DNA from: Tetracentron sinense
Lineage: Eukaryota; Streptophyta; Magnoliopsida; Trochodendrales; Trochodendraceae
DNA length: 64,000 nt
Assembly: GCA_015143295.1 (NCBI GenBank)
Contig: CM026570.1
Location: 3,682,047-3,746,046 of the forward strand
Reading direction: 5' to 3'
Shown: positions 11,834-23,160 of the stretch, piece after piece
Layout: the number at the start of each line of letters is the position of its first letter
How positions within the stretch are numbered: position 1 is the stretch's first letter
Program-made: the position numbers and the translations under genes
The notes under the pieces: generated by a model
What the model was told of the DNA's origin: nothing
The model's database searches: none
What the model saw: only the letters and a program-made list of their open reading frames with translations

Positions 11834-12172
11834 TTGAAGAGTGCTAGCCCTACTCTCAAGTTGAACCAAACTCCTGTCCAAATTCTGTTTAAAGCAATGC
11901 AATCACTTTAAAAGTGCACGTTTGTAAAGAAAATTAGGACAGGTGGTTGGTTCAGCTTGAGAGTAGGGCTAGCATTCCTCAAAAGATTTTTTCTAGAGAG
12001 GAGTGCTAGCCCTACTCTCGGCTTTTTTATACTCTCAGTCAACCAAGTGTCTCAAAAAGCAATTTGTTAAAACACTTTATTATCATAAAACACACTTTTA
12101 AAAACGTTAGGACACTTTGGTTTATTGAGACTGAAAGTAAAAAAGGCATGTGCGTAACACTAGCACTCCTTT
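11834..12172. mobile_element. Two adjacent MITEs with GTGCTAGCCCTACTCTC ends
   Basis: The first unit, about 11834-11983, has inverted ends reading GTGCTAGCCCTACTCTCAAG and CTTGAGAGTAGGGCTAGCA. The second, about 12000-12172, starts with the same GAGTGCTAGCCCTACTCTC and closes with a diverged ACACTAGCACTCC. The first eight to ten bases are shared with the GCTAGCCCC family at 9908 and 59340, so they may be branches of one superfamily. Confidence 0.5.
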
Positions 12173-12229
12173 TAGTTCGAATTTTCAAAACCAATTTTCA
12201 TAACACCCTTTAGTGGAGGTTTGTTTTAA

Positions 12230-12403
12230 GAAAGGGAAATATTAGTGAGATTGCAAAGGGCGAGACCACACTGAAACTGCACATGTGATAATCGGATCTC
12301 AAAAAAATAAAATCAGATTTATGAAAATTTTGAAATCTGCTCATCATATGCACAGTCTCGATGTAGTTTCGGCCCTTTGCGGTCTCAATAGCAAAGTCCT
12401 TGT
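12230..12403. mobile_element. MITE, GGACTTTGC family, decayed copy
   Basis: The right end reads GCAAAGGGC-type text then CAATAGCAAAGTCC. The left end keeps AGATTGCAAAGGGC but has lost part of the outer GGACTTTGC block. Cleaner copies with 9-bp target duplications are at 26544-26698 and 35770-35938. Confidence 0.45.
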
Positions 12404-12497
12404 AAGAAAAACACTGAGAGAAACAACACCAACCTACTTACTTGACCCAAATTACCTTTTACTTGGGAGGTCGGATTGCCCGTCTGTGTCCTGAACG

Positions 12498-12859
12498 AAA
12501 CCAAATCCTCTATGGTGATAATCGAATTTGGTGAATACGGCTATCACCCCTGAGGTCGTCAAGTCTCCCTTTGAACACCCTTTAACTGTGGTTAAGATTC
12601 ACCCACCCATTCTCGGTTTTTATAAAAAAAATATTGATTTTTTTATATTAAAAAACTATTTAAAGGATTTTTTACTATTAAAATATTTTTAAAAAGAATT
12701 AAATTTTTTTTATAAAAATCAAGGATGAGTTGGTGAACCCTAAGGTTGGGGGAATCTTAACAACGGTTAAGGGGTGTCAAAAGGGTCATGTGGCGACCTC
12801 AGGAGGTGATAACCGGATTTGCCAAATCCGGTTATCACCGAATAGGATTTGGTCTCCTT
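12498..12859. mobile_element. MITE related to the AACCGGTT family
   Basis: Inverted ends read ACCAAATCCTCTATGGTGAT and ATCACCGAATAGGATTTGGT. They are followed inside by the same CCTGAGGTCG/CGACCTCAGG and TTAAGATTCAC/GGAATCTTAAC blocks seen in the AACCGGTT elements. The right end also holds a GGATTTGCCAAATCC hairpin. No target duplication is clear. Confidence 0.5.
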
Positions 12860-13289
12860 ACGAAATGGGCCTTACATTTCACTAAGGGTGGATCCCACAT
12901 CAACAAAGGGTGGCCCCATATTTTGTGAGACACGGACTGGCAACTGCGCAGTGCCATGCCTATCCGAACTCGTTGGGGCCAATTTTGAAAAAAAAAACCG
13001 AGAGAGACAACACGTACCTGCCCCAAATGAACCTGGCTTAAGTGTCAGCCTCAGTTCATGAATCAAGTAAAAGGGTTCACGTACATCCTCATCAAAACTG
13101 TTGTAAAAATACATAGACGGCACTTTTACTGCATACACTACAAGGTCGCCTTGTGTGTGGTTTTGATTGAACCGTAACACATGGAGTAATAAAGAAACCA
13201 AGTGTCATTTTTGGGTTATTTACTCTTCGAAAATAATCACCTCCTCCGTTGGTGTATTTCACTCGCTCAAGCTGTAGTTCCACTTCCAT

Positions 13290-14046
13290 GCCTTCCTATG
13301 AGATAGGGGGAGGAAGAATTGAGCTGGAAGGGTAGCCGGTTGTAGATGGAACTTGTTCCTAAATCTAAATAGCGGAACAAGGGAGCTCTGCGACCATCCC
13401 CCCTTTTGGTAAGCGAAGCAGGGGGATCAATTCCATCTGGTCTTAGCAGGTTGCCTGCCTTTCTGAATGGAACCTTTTCCCTTTTGGGTCCATAAGTTTT
13501 TAGGGTTCACCTAGCCTTGTGGGCTTTATAAATGAAAAAAAAAAAATTAAATAAAATTATTTAAATAATTCGATTAGGGATAGGCATGCTGACCCCGACT
13601 TGGGTTGGCTTTTTCGGAAGCCCTTTCCCACCGCGCTCGTGGCTCGGCTGGCCTGCCAGCGGTAGTGGGAACACAGGCAACTAGCGTGTTGCTTCGCAAC
13701 AACTTTTCTGGTGCCTGGTTGGTTGGGGGTGATTTCAACATGATAGCGGAGGCTCACGAAAAACTTGGAGGTAGAGATCTAGATTTAAATGTCAAACACC
13801 GATGGGCGGGCTTACTTTCCACTTTGTTACTATGGAGCCGGGCGGCAAGCAAGTGAATGTGATCCCGCCCTCCATCAGCTGGTGTGTGTGAGCTTCGCTC
13901 CAAGCTCAAAACCACAGGGCCCGCCCTACGAGGTCAGAGTGGGCTCATCGGTCATCACCCATTTAAATTACGTTAGGGGGTCTTGTCAGATCTTGACGCG
14001 AGGAGGGGCATCTCGGCTCTTATTTTCTTGTCATGTGTCCCTCTTC
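13290..14046. other. Organelle-like mosaic with a LINE endonuclease scrap
   Basis: This stretch is much richer in G+C than its surroundings. It has text of a plant-mitochondrial flavour, such as GCGAAGCAGGGGGATC and GTTGCTTCGCAACAAC, so it may be nuclear-inserted mitochondrial DNA. Embedded at about 13716-13785 is a frame reading WLVGGDFNMIAEAHEKLGG, which matches the GDFN endonuclease motif of plant LINEs. The two parts suggest several joined fragments. The organellar origin is an inference from composition and style, not a confirmed match. Confidence 0.35.
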
Positions 14047-14105
14047 TAACCCCATTTAACTGTGGTTAAGATTCATCCATCCTTAGGGTTCACCTATGTG
14101 AAGTG

Positions 14106-14990
14106 AAATTAAATTCTCAAGATGATTATAAAGACACAACTATGGTTTATATAGAGATTACATTGACCTCAAGATAGAAACCTAATCTAATCAAATCCTT
14201 GATTGATGCTAATCTAATATTGCTTATGAGATCTTTTGTATCTCATAAATATTACATCATTATCTTTCTAACATAATATTTTCCTAATACTCCCCCTCAA
14301 ATACATGAGGATCGAGATCTTCATGTGTTTGCCACAAGTTGAGTACTACGCACCCCTGATCTTCTTAGATAATTTGTTGACGAATATTATTGTGCTTGAT
14401 GTTCATCGTTGGTCTGTGAAGTCCATCTTTATCGCATCCCTCTCATTCTTAAGTTTGTTGGAGCCGGTGACCCACTTGATCAAACTGTCATGATCTTCTC
14501 CCAAAACACATGATGTATGACCTGCGATTTAAAGAAAAAACTCTTGTTGGAGAGGTCTTCAATAAATGAAAAGAAAATGAGAGATCGTGAGACATAAGTA
14601 TGAGTATAAAAACTGAGGATTGTAAATGTATGGAGGATGATAGTAGAGTTTTTATTTAAAACAAAAATAAAAATCAAAGGCTTCATACCCAGCGAGCGGT
14701 GGCGGCACCACCTGCCGGAAAAGCGGAATAAAAAAAAATTCAAAATAGGCGATGAATCACTCGCTTTGATACCATGAAAAGAAACTGATATTATTAAATT
14801 CTCAACATGATCATAAAAAGACACAATAATGGTTTATAAAGAAATTACATTGACCTCAAGATAGAAACCTAATTTAATCAAATTTTAATCAAATTCTTGA
14901 TTGATGCTAATCCAATATTGTCTATGAGATCTTGTGCATCTTATAGATATTACATCATTATTTTCCTAACATAATATTTTCATAATACCA
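14106..14990 (-). mobile_element. Deleted Copia-like LTR element
   Basis: Direct repeats of about 185-200 bp (14106-14290 and 14792-14990) share AAATTCTCAA, ATTACATTGACCTCAAGATA and AACATAATATTTTC. Read on the minus strand, a purine tract GAGGGGGAGT abuts the left repeat. ATGGTATCAAAGC, a one-base variant of the Met-tRNA primer site, abuts the right repeat. So the element runs right to left. Only about 500 bp of interior remains and no pol frame is visible. It is either a large TRIM or a Copia-type element that lost its coding region. Confidence 0.65.
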
Positions 14991-15160
14991 TATACCCTTG
15001 GTTTTTAGAAAAATAAAATAAAATAATTTAACTAAAGAGTTAAAAGAAAATAACCGGAGTTAATAGGAGTTGAAGGGTCGGCTATGTGAGAGCGAGGAGC
15101 AATAGTTCGCTCCTCGCCAGTGGAGCGAACTATTGCTCTTTACTCTTACCCAAAATTTTT

Positions 15161-15291
15161 TTACCGGTAGTTGTATCTTGTATGTATGGTTTACTGGCCT
15201 AGTTTTCCTCTCCCTAATCACAAAATTATTTACTGGTAATTGTATCTTGTATGTATGGTTTACCGGCCTAGTTTTCCTCTCCCTAATCACC
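15161..15291. repeat. Two-copy 69-bp tandem repeat
   Basis: The unit TTACCGGTAGTTGTATCTTG... is repeated from 15230 with few changes and ends CTCTCCCTAATCAC both times. The TATAAAG and CT-rich text just downstream (15320-15420) resembles an LTR promoter and leader, but a full LTR could not be delimited. Confidence 0.6.
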
Positions 15292-15454
15292 CTAGGCCTT
15301 TAGGTTCCTAGAATTTAGTATAAAGAGGGCCACTCAGTATGAAACGGGGCTTTTCCTCGAGTGATAATCTCTTTATCTCTTCTGTCCCTAGTTGTGGTTT
15401 TCCGTCTCCTCACTCTCAACTTTATTCAAACAGTTGATGCTAGGGTTGAAAAAA

Positions 15455-15575
15455 TCCCGAAAGAGAGAGTAAATGACAACGACCAAAGGGAAAATGGGCG
15501 GCTAAACTTTTATTGGGCGTAAATTTGGTTGGGTACGGTTAGAGCTTACGATAAGGAGACAAGGAAGATAAAAAG
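15455..15575 (+). pseudogene. Decayed AP2/ERF domain fragment
   Basis: GGGAAAATGGGCGGCT at about 15487-15503 is identical to the codons for GKWAA in the intact ERF at 8619-9442. It is preceded by a diverged copy of the QRP codons. Further on, GGGCGTNNNTTTGGTTGGGTACGG and AGAGCTTACGATAAGG follow in the same order and near the same spacing as the GVRVWLG and RAYDEA codons. Stops and small deletions break the frame. It is best read as a relic of an ERF copy. Confidence 0.5.
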
Positions 15576-17328
15576 GGGTTTCATAATAAAGCTACAGTGA
15601 AATTCCAACGAATAAGATGAATATTCCGAAAATACCCAAATTCCAAACATTTTTCATATTTATTTATAGTAATCTATCCTAAAGTTTGGATTTTGTATCT
15701 GCTAATGATTTTAATCAGATTGGAGCATTGCCCCTCCAATGATTTCTATGGTGTACCAGATGTGAACCTTGGATATTTTCTTAAAAAAATTATGGGTAAT
15801 AAGAGAATCATATTATAAAGAAGCCTGCCTATGTCAATATTCCTAAAGAGGAAATATCTGGATGATTCTATAGTCAGAGCCTCGATAATTTGATTGCATT
15901 CTATAACGTGATTATGAAAACTTGAGAGGGATATAATGGTCAGAACGGTGGTGCAACGTGGGGTGGGTCCCGGCCGCAACTACTTAAATTTTGATTTCAT
16001 GATTAAGACTTAGGAGATCCTGATCTGCAAAAGTATATGTTTAAATGCAATTAACCACCGCCCCTGGTTTTGGAATTTGTCTCCTAGTGCACGAATGAGT
16101 GCACCCACAGCTTTGCCTTCGTATAATATTAATAACAACAGGATTCTTCGTACTCTACCCCGTGAATTGATACGTATGACTGACTGTATGAGGTACATGT
16201 CTTCACAACTCGAGCAGAAGCGAGCTTACTTTGGATTCATCATTCATGGATCCGTAGAAAGGTCGGTTCATGGCAGTGTTTTCAGAACTGTACTGGGACT
16301 CGAACCCACAGAGTGGCCGATACCTGGTTCAACCGGTTGGGCCAATTCTACTGATCCGGTTCGACCGTGCTCTTTATGATAAAAATAATTATGTTCTTCC
16401 TTTTCTCCCACTTTCTCGGCCGGTTCTACCGCTTTTTGACCACGGTTGAACCGGTTGGATTTGGCTGGTTCTGAATATATTCCGATTTTTTTATAGCACT
16501 GGTTCATGGACAAGCTATTCAATCGCCCAATTCAGTTCGACGGTTGCTCACTCGAACCATAGAATGATAACTTTTTTTTGAACATTTTTTTTCCAAATAT
16601 GACCGTTGGGTTTCTAGCCATTAAGACTACTCTCTGTTAAGAGCAATGGTTCACTCCACGGAAGACGAGGAGCGAAACTATTGCTCCTCGTTCTCACAAA
16701 GCTGGCCCTTAATTTTTTTGAAACCAAGGGCAGATGGGTGAGCTCTAGTGGTGAATGAGTCTTAACCACAATTAAAGAAAGTTAAAAGAGGGACTCAAAG
16801 CAAAAAGGGAGAGGGAGACGCAATTCCTTGTGTCACCAATCGAAGAGGTGCGGGGGCGGGGCCATGCCCCCCCCCCAAAAGTTTTTTGAAAAATCCTTGT
16901 TATCTTAGGTAGATTAAAAAAAACAAATAATATGAAAATTTTATATATAGTGGCCCCCCCAAAATTCCTCACACTCCATTCATCTCCCTTTAATTGTGGT
17001 TAAGCTTAATCAAATTAATGTTAATATTTTTTTTTCTTCTAAAATTTAAGATTAACCTTAGTGGTGAGTGAATCTTAACCACAATTAGTGGGTGTCAAAA
17101 GAGACACATAGCAGCTAGTAGATCCTCTTTTAACTGTGGTTAAGCTTAATAAATTTAAAGTTAATATATTTTTTTTCTAAAATCCAAGATTAGATAGATG
17201 AACCTTAGGGGTTGGTGAGTACGTCGGTGATTATTTTCCCTCTATAAATATCATTCTTTTCACTGCCCACTTCATTTCTTTCGTCTGTCTGGCTCCCTTC
17301 TCCTTATATCATCCTAGTAATATTCTTA
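15576..17328. other. Repeat-derived spacer
   Basis: No gene is supported. There is an inverted GGTTCAACCGGTT/GGTTGAACCGGTT text at 16320-16460. Hairpins built from GAGGAGCGAA and TTGCTCCTCG sit near 16660-16700, with a similar pair at 15090-15140. TTAA-type MITE scraps (TAATTGTGGTTAAGC, GTGAATCTTAACCACAATT) lie at 16740-17200. Confidence 0.4.
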
Positions 17329-17623
17329 GGTCCGTTCTTTATTGTGACTTATAAAGTCCGGCTCTTTGTAAGTTTTTGTGGTTTGACTATTTTTTTTTTC
17401 TTCTTGGGCAATTCCTATAAAGCTTCAAAGGAGCAAAATGAAAGATTTCAAATCGCATATAAATTATAAAATGATAAAGACTTGAATCTCTGGATGGTAA
17501 GAGTTTGTAAGATTTAGTGTTGATAGAAACCAAAATTAAGTGTCTTAAATTTCCTAACAACTGGATGATAAAGTGCAAAAGTGCAAAGTGGCAAGTTTTA
17601 TAATTCTTAGCAAAAGAACGGAC
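17329..17623. mobile_element. TIR element related to the one in E2 intron 1
   Basis: The left end GGTCCGTTCTTTATTGTGAC and right end GCAAAAGAACGGAC are inverted copies. The next internal block, CTTATAAAG, matches the element at 2158-2472. About 295 bp, non-coding. Confidence 0.5.
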
Positions 17624-17751
17624 TTTAATGCTATGTTGATTGCCGAGAAAATAAAAAAGTATGGAAAAAAATCTCTTTTAAAAAAAATAAAAAAAAAAGT
17701 AAATAGGAATACTCACACTAATTTCACATGTTGCATAGGAATACCTCACCT

Positions 17752-17848
17752 CATACAACCGATATTAAGGAAGTCCAGGAATCAACCTCGAGACCTCCAG
17801 GCTTACGGTTAGTCCTTCAGCTACTGGGCTACACCCCGGGGGTTTTCT
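17752..17848 (-). repeat. tRNA-like SINE fragment
   Basis: On the minus strand GTGTAGCCCAGTAGCTGAAG resembles a pol III A box, and GAGGTTGATTCCTGG, about 40 bases on, resembles a B box. No clear 3' tail or target duplication was found, so this may be a fragment. Confidence 0.4.
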
Positions 17849-18252
17849 CCCTATTCAAAAAGGTCATTGTGGAAACCAAATCATTGCCAAGTTCTGAGAA
17901 GTCGTCCGCTGAATACGAGTTGTGTGGTAGATTTTTTCGTGGGCTGTTGTCATGGATCTTGAGCCTAGAACTATGGATAGTGTCCGATCAGGGGCATAGA
18001 TATTTATGCTGGAAAGAATTGAGATAAGGGAACTAAACTGGAGTGCAAATCCTCTAGTAGGCGCCTAATAGAGTTTCTTTGCATTAGGCGACTTGTTCCC
18101 CTTTTATTCGCCACGTCTCTTCCCTTTTTAACATCCTTTAACCGTGATTAAGTTTCACTCATCTTTTTTTTTAGGTTGAAGGTAACAACACCTCAAGGTG
18201 AAGCTACAGACATTAGAACTTTCACTCATCTACAATTAAGATATTTAACTTA

Positions 18253-18477
18253 GGTGTCGTTTGTTAACACTAGTTTAAAAAGAAGTGTTTATTTGAAAAT
18301 TATGTTTAGTTGGACTTTAGATTGTTAAGTTAAAGATTAGTTGTATGTCTATACTTTACCCTTAAAATCTCTAAAATGAAAATATGCAATTAACCTTCAA
18401 CTTAACAATCTAAAGTCCAACTAAACTTAATTTTCAAATAAACACTTCTTTTTAGACTAGTGTTAACAAACGCCACC
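18253..18477. mobile_element. Harbinger/Tourist-type MITE with TTA target duplication
   Basis: Terminal inverted repeats of about 90 bp start GGTGTCGTTTGTTAACACTAG-like text (GGTGNCGTTTGTTAACA at both ends). TTA flanks both sides (18250-18252 and 18478-18480). The 225-bp element can fold into one long hairpin, so it could give rise to 24-nt small RNAs. It sits inside an older TTAAG-type MITE remnant (about 18130-18660). Confidence 0.8.
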
Positions 18478-18820
18478 TTAGTTTTCGGAGAAAAAATTAA
18501 TTTTTTTAACACCTTGGATTAGTGAATCTTAACAACACTTAAAGCGTATTAAAAAAAAAAATTTCAAAAAATACTAAGGTTAAATGGTTTAACTCTAAGG
18601 GTGAGTGAAACTTCACCACAATTAAAAGGTGTTAGAAGGGGAAGAGGCGTGAATAATATTTACTAACCCAATGTCTTAAAAACATATCTTTTTCTTCCAA
18701 CTAGTTAAATAATTTAACTCTAAGGTGGGTAAAACATAATCATAATTAAAAGATGTTAAAAGGGAGGAGAACTATGATCTTTGCAGGGTGTGTTCTTGAA
18801 TACCCTCCTTATATCTTAAT

Positions 18821-19115
18821 GACTCGTAATCTTCCCCCAGTTGTAACCGGTTCTTGGCAAAATCGGTTACACCTTTTTTACACTAATCCACCTATCTTTG
18901 GTTTTTAGGAAAAAATATTTTAAAAAATTAACCCTTGGAGTTGGTCAATTTTAACCACAGTTAACAAAATTTTGTATTATTTGAAAAAAAAAAAAAGGAT
19001 AGGTGGGTGAACCCTAGGGGTGACTGAATCTTAACCATGGTTAAGATGTGCCGAAAGGGACATGTGACCACCTCAGGGGTGGAACCGGTTTTGCAACTGG
19101 AGAAGAATACGTCCC
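18821..19115. mobile_element. Mutator-like MITE, AACCGGTT family, copy B
   Basis: It starts GACTCGTAATCTTCCCCCAG and its right end, inverted, reads GGGACGTATTCTTCTCCAG. TATCTTAAT flanks both sides (18812-18820, 19116-19124), a 9-bp target duplication, which places the family in the Mutator superfamily. The interior holds the TTAACCATGGTTAAGAT pair. Confidence 0.8.
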
Positions 19116-19124
19116 TATCTTAAT

Positions 19125-20756
19125 TTCTCGACTTCTATTGTTCGTCCCCATATCACAGTTAGGGTATGATCTTGAATCCCTCTTATTTTCTCTGCTTTTT
19201 ATCATTTCAGCTTGTTTTCCCTACTTCATTTGGCATAGATTGGTTGGTTTTATTGATGTTATGTGATATGAAGGTTTTGAGGTCTGCCATTCTTTAAGAG
19301 GAGGAGCTGGATCTGGAATGTGGGTACTCTTATGATTTGAAAGACTAGAGAAGAATACAATCTTAACCGGTGTCAAATAAGACAGCCGGCTAACTTGGGA
19401 GGTGTGTGTACCACTCAGCGGAAATGTGCATTGCATACTATCAGACATCTGCAAGAGGTAATCCGTTGCCTACTTTGGTTGACTCGCATAACACACAAAA
19501 CTAATTTAATATTGGCTGTACCAAACTACCAATTTTGATATACCCACTTACAAAAGATGAGGGTATATTGAATTTGGAGAGTAAGGATAGATTGAATTTC
19601 CCATCTCTTAGTCCTCTCGGGCTTAGTTGGCCCAACCACGAAACTAGCTCAAGCCCTCTTGGTCTTGGCTGGTTCTCTCCCTTGGTTCCTTTGATATTAG
19701 CAGTACCTTCCTTACTATTTTGAGTTGATATCTCTCTCTCTCTCTCTCATTACCGAGTTCTCGGCTGTGTTTGGATTTGTAGAATTGGAATTGGAATTGA
19801 TCCAAAGAATTCAATTCCATGGAATTGAAATCAATTGAATCTTATGCTATAGAATATATTTGGAAGCATTTCTGATTAGATGAAATTCAAAAAATTTATT
19901 GTTTGGATGAATAAAAATTATGAAAAAGTAATTTGAATATATGTAAGTAATATTAAATTCAGATATTATTATAATTTATAATTAATTATATTTTATGTAT
20001 TAAATTATATTTATAATTATTATTTACATAAGATATTTAGTAAATGTAATATAAGTTTAAAATTTTTATTAAAATGTAATAATAAGGATATATATATTTA
20101 TATAAGTAATATATTTATTAAAATATTCATATTTTTATTATTTATAATAATTATTTTCTTATGTATTAATTTATAATGAATATTATTATATATATTAAAT
20201 ATTTATTTACATATAATAATAATAATTATAAATTATAATGATATTTAATTGTATTAAATTATAAAATATAAATATTGTTATTTATTAATTTATATACTAA
20301 TTTATAATTATAATTATTTAATGTATTAAAATTATTTTATAGCTTTGTTTTGGCGGTAAATGCAAAAGAGTAGGTGCTGACTTCTGAGTTAGAGCTAGTG
20401 TGCTCCCCGCCAGTTATCACTATGGTGATGTATCATAATTTTTTTCTTGAGATTTTTGATTTGGAGCTCTGCTTCATGGTTTGAAGTGGAGCTCCGAAGC
20501 CTTTTTACACTATGGCGTTGGCATGTTTGTGTAAAAAGGGATGCACTTCTCAACACCGTGAAACAGAGCTCCTCTTTGTATTAAAACTGTTTTTTCTATT
20601 GATTTTTATTACCCTGGCATCATTTACTTACTAAAAAGTGGTACACTTCTACAACCAGAAGATACTATTTGCAGGTTATACTTGTGGAGGAGCAACTTCA
20701 ATTTGTTTCCAAACGTGCCTCTACAAGAAATGGTGATAAATTTATACAAGCCTCCC
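19125..20756. other. A+T-rich spacer and 3' flank of PP2-B
   Basis: No gene is supported. 19770-20340 is extremely A+T rich, with a GAATTGGAATTGGAATTG start typical of degenerate MITEs. 20390-20630, just beyond the PP2-B stop codon, has inverted GGAGCTC text. A CT run lies at about 19729-19748. Confidence 0.45.
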
Positions 20757-22814
20757 TTACTCCTTAGGCCTGACCTCAATCCCTTCGATAATAAGCCCTC
20801 CTTTTAGGTGACTACCCTTGACCTCCCTCAGACTCATCTTCACATCTCCATCATCACCTCCATAGTTGAAGAACTCCCCTAATTCAATCTCCATCCACCC
20901 ATCATTTCTGTAGCTCGGGACCCGTCGGTCCCCTTGAATGCCCCTAGAATTCAACACATTACTGTGATTTGAAAAACAATGATGCTCTAACAATATCTTT
21001 TGATTATTGTGGCGACGTAAATAAGCGATTCCTCTAGAATGGTAGTTCCTAACTTCAACTGATATATCTGCTGGTAGAGAGTCGAGCCCGTAAGCACGAT
21101 CGGCAAATTTCACAATGAGATAAGCGGCGTAAGTTGTGTTGGGGGATAACATGCGAGTGTTCATCTTGCCATGGATTTCTAACCAGCAGATGGTCCGGAG
21201 CTCAGCCACCTCTGCGAACCTGTGGCAACAAAGAGAAGATCATTGGCCATGCTACATAATTTAAATACTGTGTTATTGTACTAAAGCAGATTGCAAAACA
21301 AACCTTGATTGGGGTAGAGATTTCCATGTCCAGTACAGTGGAAAATTTCCCCATGTAATTGAAAGCTCCCTTGCACTCAGAATGTAACATTTCTTACTTG
21401 TAGATTTCTCTAAGGAGAAAGTCTGTCATTACAAAATACACATCATGATCATCATCTTGGGGCTATATATGGCTAGAAATAGTTCAAATGGTAGGAAAAC
21501 AGGGGTGACAATTGGAATATTGAAGGATTCGAATTTTAATTTTGGAGTTTGGACACCCGCAATTCATATGAATTTTGACTCACGTGAGAATTGAGTTGTG
21601 AGAATTACAATATCCACTAGTAATTCACACGAGCATTATAATTGACACAACTTGTATGTAACTTAACTATCACTTTATTTGAACCCCAATGCAAAAACAG
21701 ACTATAGAATTTTAATACATAAACTTTCTAATTTCTGCAATCCAAACAGATCCTAAGGGATTAGTCAGAATTGGACAAAAATATAAGTCTTCTCTCTTGT
21801 GAGACTTTGTGGCCACCCCAGCTCGCTCCCAGGGCGTACAAGGGCTAATCATCTATTTTTATCACAACCACTTGAGTGGAATATATATATATATATATGG
21901 CCTCGGATTGTCTCTGGCGAAGAAAACTCTCTCGGGGTTCCATACATTGTGCCACAGTTGGGCAAAAAAGTGGGGAGATAATTCCATTTTCTCCCCATAA
22001 TTTTGACTTCTCCCCATATGATATCTCTCCTCCTTATTCTCATACACTTATCGCCACATGTCTTAATATGTGTGGAGAAGTCAAAATCATGGCCCTATGA
22101 GTTTGACTTCTCCACCACTTGTCACCTACTCTATGGAACCCCGAGACAAGTCCTTTCTAGCTTTGCAGAGACAATCCAAGGCCTATATGTATATATTTGA
22201 TATGCTCATGTATCTGTTCTAAATTCCAAAGTTTGACTAAAAAGAATGGAAGAATGATTTTTCCTTTTTGAGATGTGATTTAAAACTCTCCATAGTACCT
22301 ACTATGAGTTGGGCTATTAGGTATTACCGAGAGATTGAAAATCTAACGACACCAAATATTAAGTTGAGCCCACCATTTAATACATGTGCGCCTTGGCTCC
22401 ACTAGATGGTCCAGGCTCTCTCTCGATAGCTAGAGTTTTAAATCATTTTCCTTATGTTTTACCCTTTACAAAGCACAACTTCAGTAGGGGCAAATAGGAC
22501 AATGGGCTTAGCATTCCCGCATACAGAATTGGCAGTCTCGAAAAATATACCTTTAGACCGGCGTCCATGAGAATGGAATCACACAATCGGAAATAGAGCT
22601 CTTTCTTGGACGAGAAGGGCACCGGAGAAACTGATCTGGAGAGGATTTCTTGATAATCAGAGGGCAGAAATTTCTCCCATATGACATCGGATTCGGAAGC
22701 TGATTGGTAGATGGAAGAAACCAGAGATGATATAGACACAGCTCGGGGAGATGTGAAAGATAGAATGTGGGAGATGCAATCTTCTGGCAATATATTAGAC
22801 TTCTTGTCTTCCAT
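20757..22814 (-). CDS. F-box protein PP2-B (phloem protein 2-like), PP2-B10/B11 type
   Basis: In transcription order the exons are 22814-22551, 21422-21304 and 21219-20757. All introns are GT-AG, in phases 0 and 2, giving 281 aa. Residues 7-50 form an F-box (LPEDCISHILSFTSPR), which would bind SKP1 in an SCF ubiquitin ligase. The PP2 lectin-like domain follows, with the conserved blocks KKCYILSARELSITWGN, SRFAEVAELRTICWLEIHG, MLSPNTTYAAYLIVKFA, GWMEIELGEFF and IEGIEVRPKE. The length and three-exon layout match Arabidopsis PP2-B members (about 270-290 aa). The short second exon is easily missed, because it reads in a different frame from the longest local open frame. Intron 1 (1.13 kb) holds two MITEs. 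The target of the ligase cannot be told from sequence. Confidence 0.92.
21899..22183. mobile_element. Mutator-like MITE, GGCCTTGG family, in PP2-B intron 1
   Basis: The ends read GGCCTCGGATTGTCTCTGGC and GCAGAGACAATCCAAGGCC. The flanks TATATATAT and TATATGTAT look like a 9-bp target duplication with one mismatch inside a TA repeat. A longer relative at 35302-35588 shares CATACATTGTGC and GTCACCTA-type internal text and has a perfect 9-bp duplication. Confidence 0.75.
22270..22445. mobile_element. MITE, AACTCTCGATAG family, in PP2-B intron 1
   Basis: TTTAAAACTCTCCATAGTA on the left is mirrored by CGATAGCTAGAGTTTTAAA on the right. Related copies lie in tandem at 41071-41866. Non-coding. Confidence 0.55.
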
Positions 22815-22891
22815 AACTCAAATACCTGGAAAGGAAACGAACACCACAAATGAGGCTATTTGCTTATCTTTTCTTCAATCGCTCCTACCGT

Positions 22892-22899
22892 TTATATAT
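22892..22899 (-). promoter_or_regulatory. Probable TATA box of PP2-B
   Basis: TATATATA lies about 80 bp upstream of the PP2-B start on the minus strand, a normal distance for a plant promoter. A SINE begins only about 85 bp further upstream. Confidence 0.45.
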
Positions 22900-22983
22900 A
22901 TTAGAATGAGAGTCGTTGAGATGACTAACATATGACGACATTAACTAAACACATGAGGACATAGTCCTCTTAAGGAAAGGTAC

Positions 22984-23160
22984 TTTTTTTTTTTGGTTTG
23001 AGATATATGCTTAGACCGCAACGGCGGTTAGGTGTTGGTATCTGATCGGTTAGTGGGCAGTTGGAGAGTATATACAAACTCCCAACCTTTCGGGAATGGA
23101 ACCCAGTACCTCCCCCCAAAGCAGGGGGTACACTACCACTGGGACAAAGCCCTGGTGTGT
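22984..23160 (-). mobile_element. tRNA-derived SINE in the PP2-B promoter
   Basis: Read on the minus strand it begins ACACACCAGGGCTTTGTCCC, has an A box (TGTCCCAGTGG) and a B box (GGGTTCCATTCCC), and ends in an A tail (T run at 22984-22994). An 11-bp target duplication, AGGAAAGGTAC, flanks it at 22973-22983 and 23161-23171. The duplication is perfect, so the insertion is probably not ancient. It lies about 170 bp upstream of the PP2-B start codon. Confidence 0.85.

Noticed and set aside
15060..15290. A 76-residue minus-strand frame with repeated RKTRPVNHTYKIQLPV
   Set aside because: It is the translation of the two-copy 69-bp tandem repeat, without any domain or gene context.
21202..21390. 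A 62-residue minus-strand frame starting MLHSECKGAF
   Set aside because: It is the wrong frame across PP2-B exon 2. The correct frame reads KKCYILSARELSITWGN.
22984..23160. A possible functional tRNA gene from the A-box and B-box text
   Set aside because: No cloverleaf or acceptor stem is evident and it has an A tail and target duplication, so it is a SINE. The same applies to 31198-31385 and 59715-59899.
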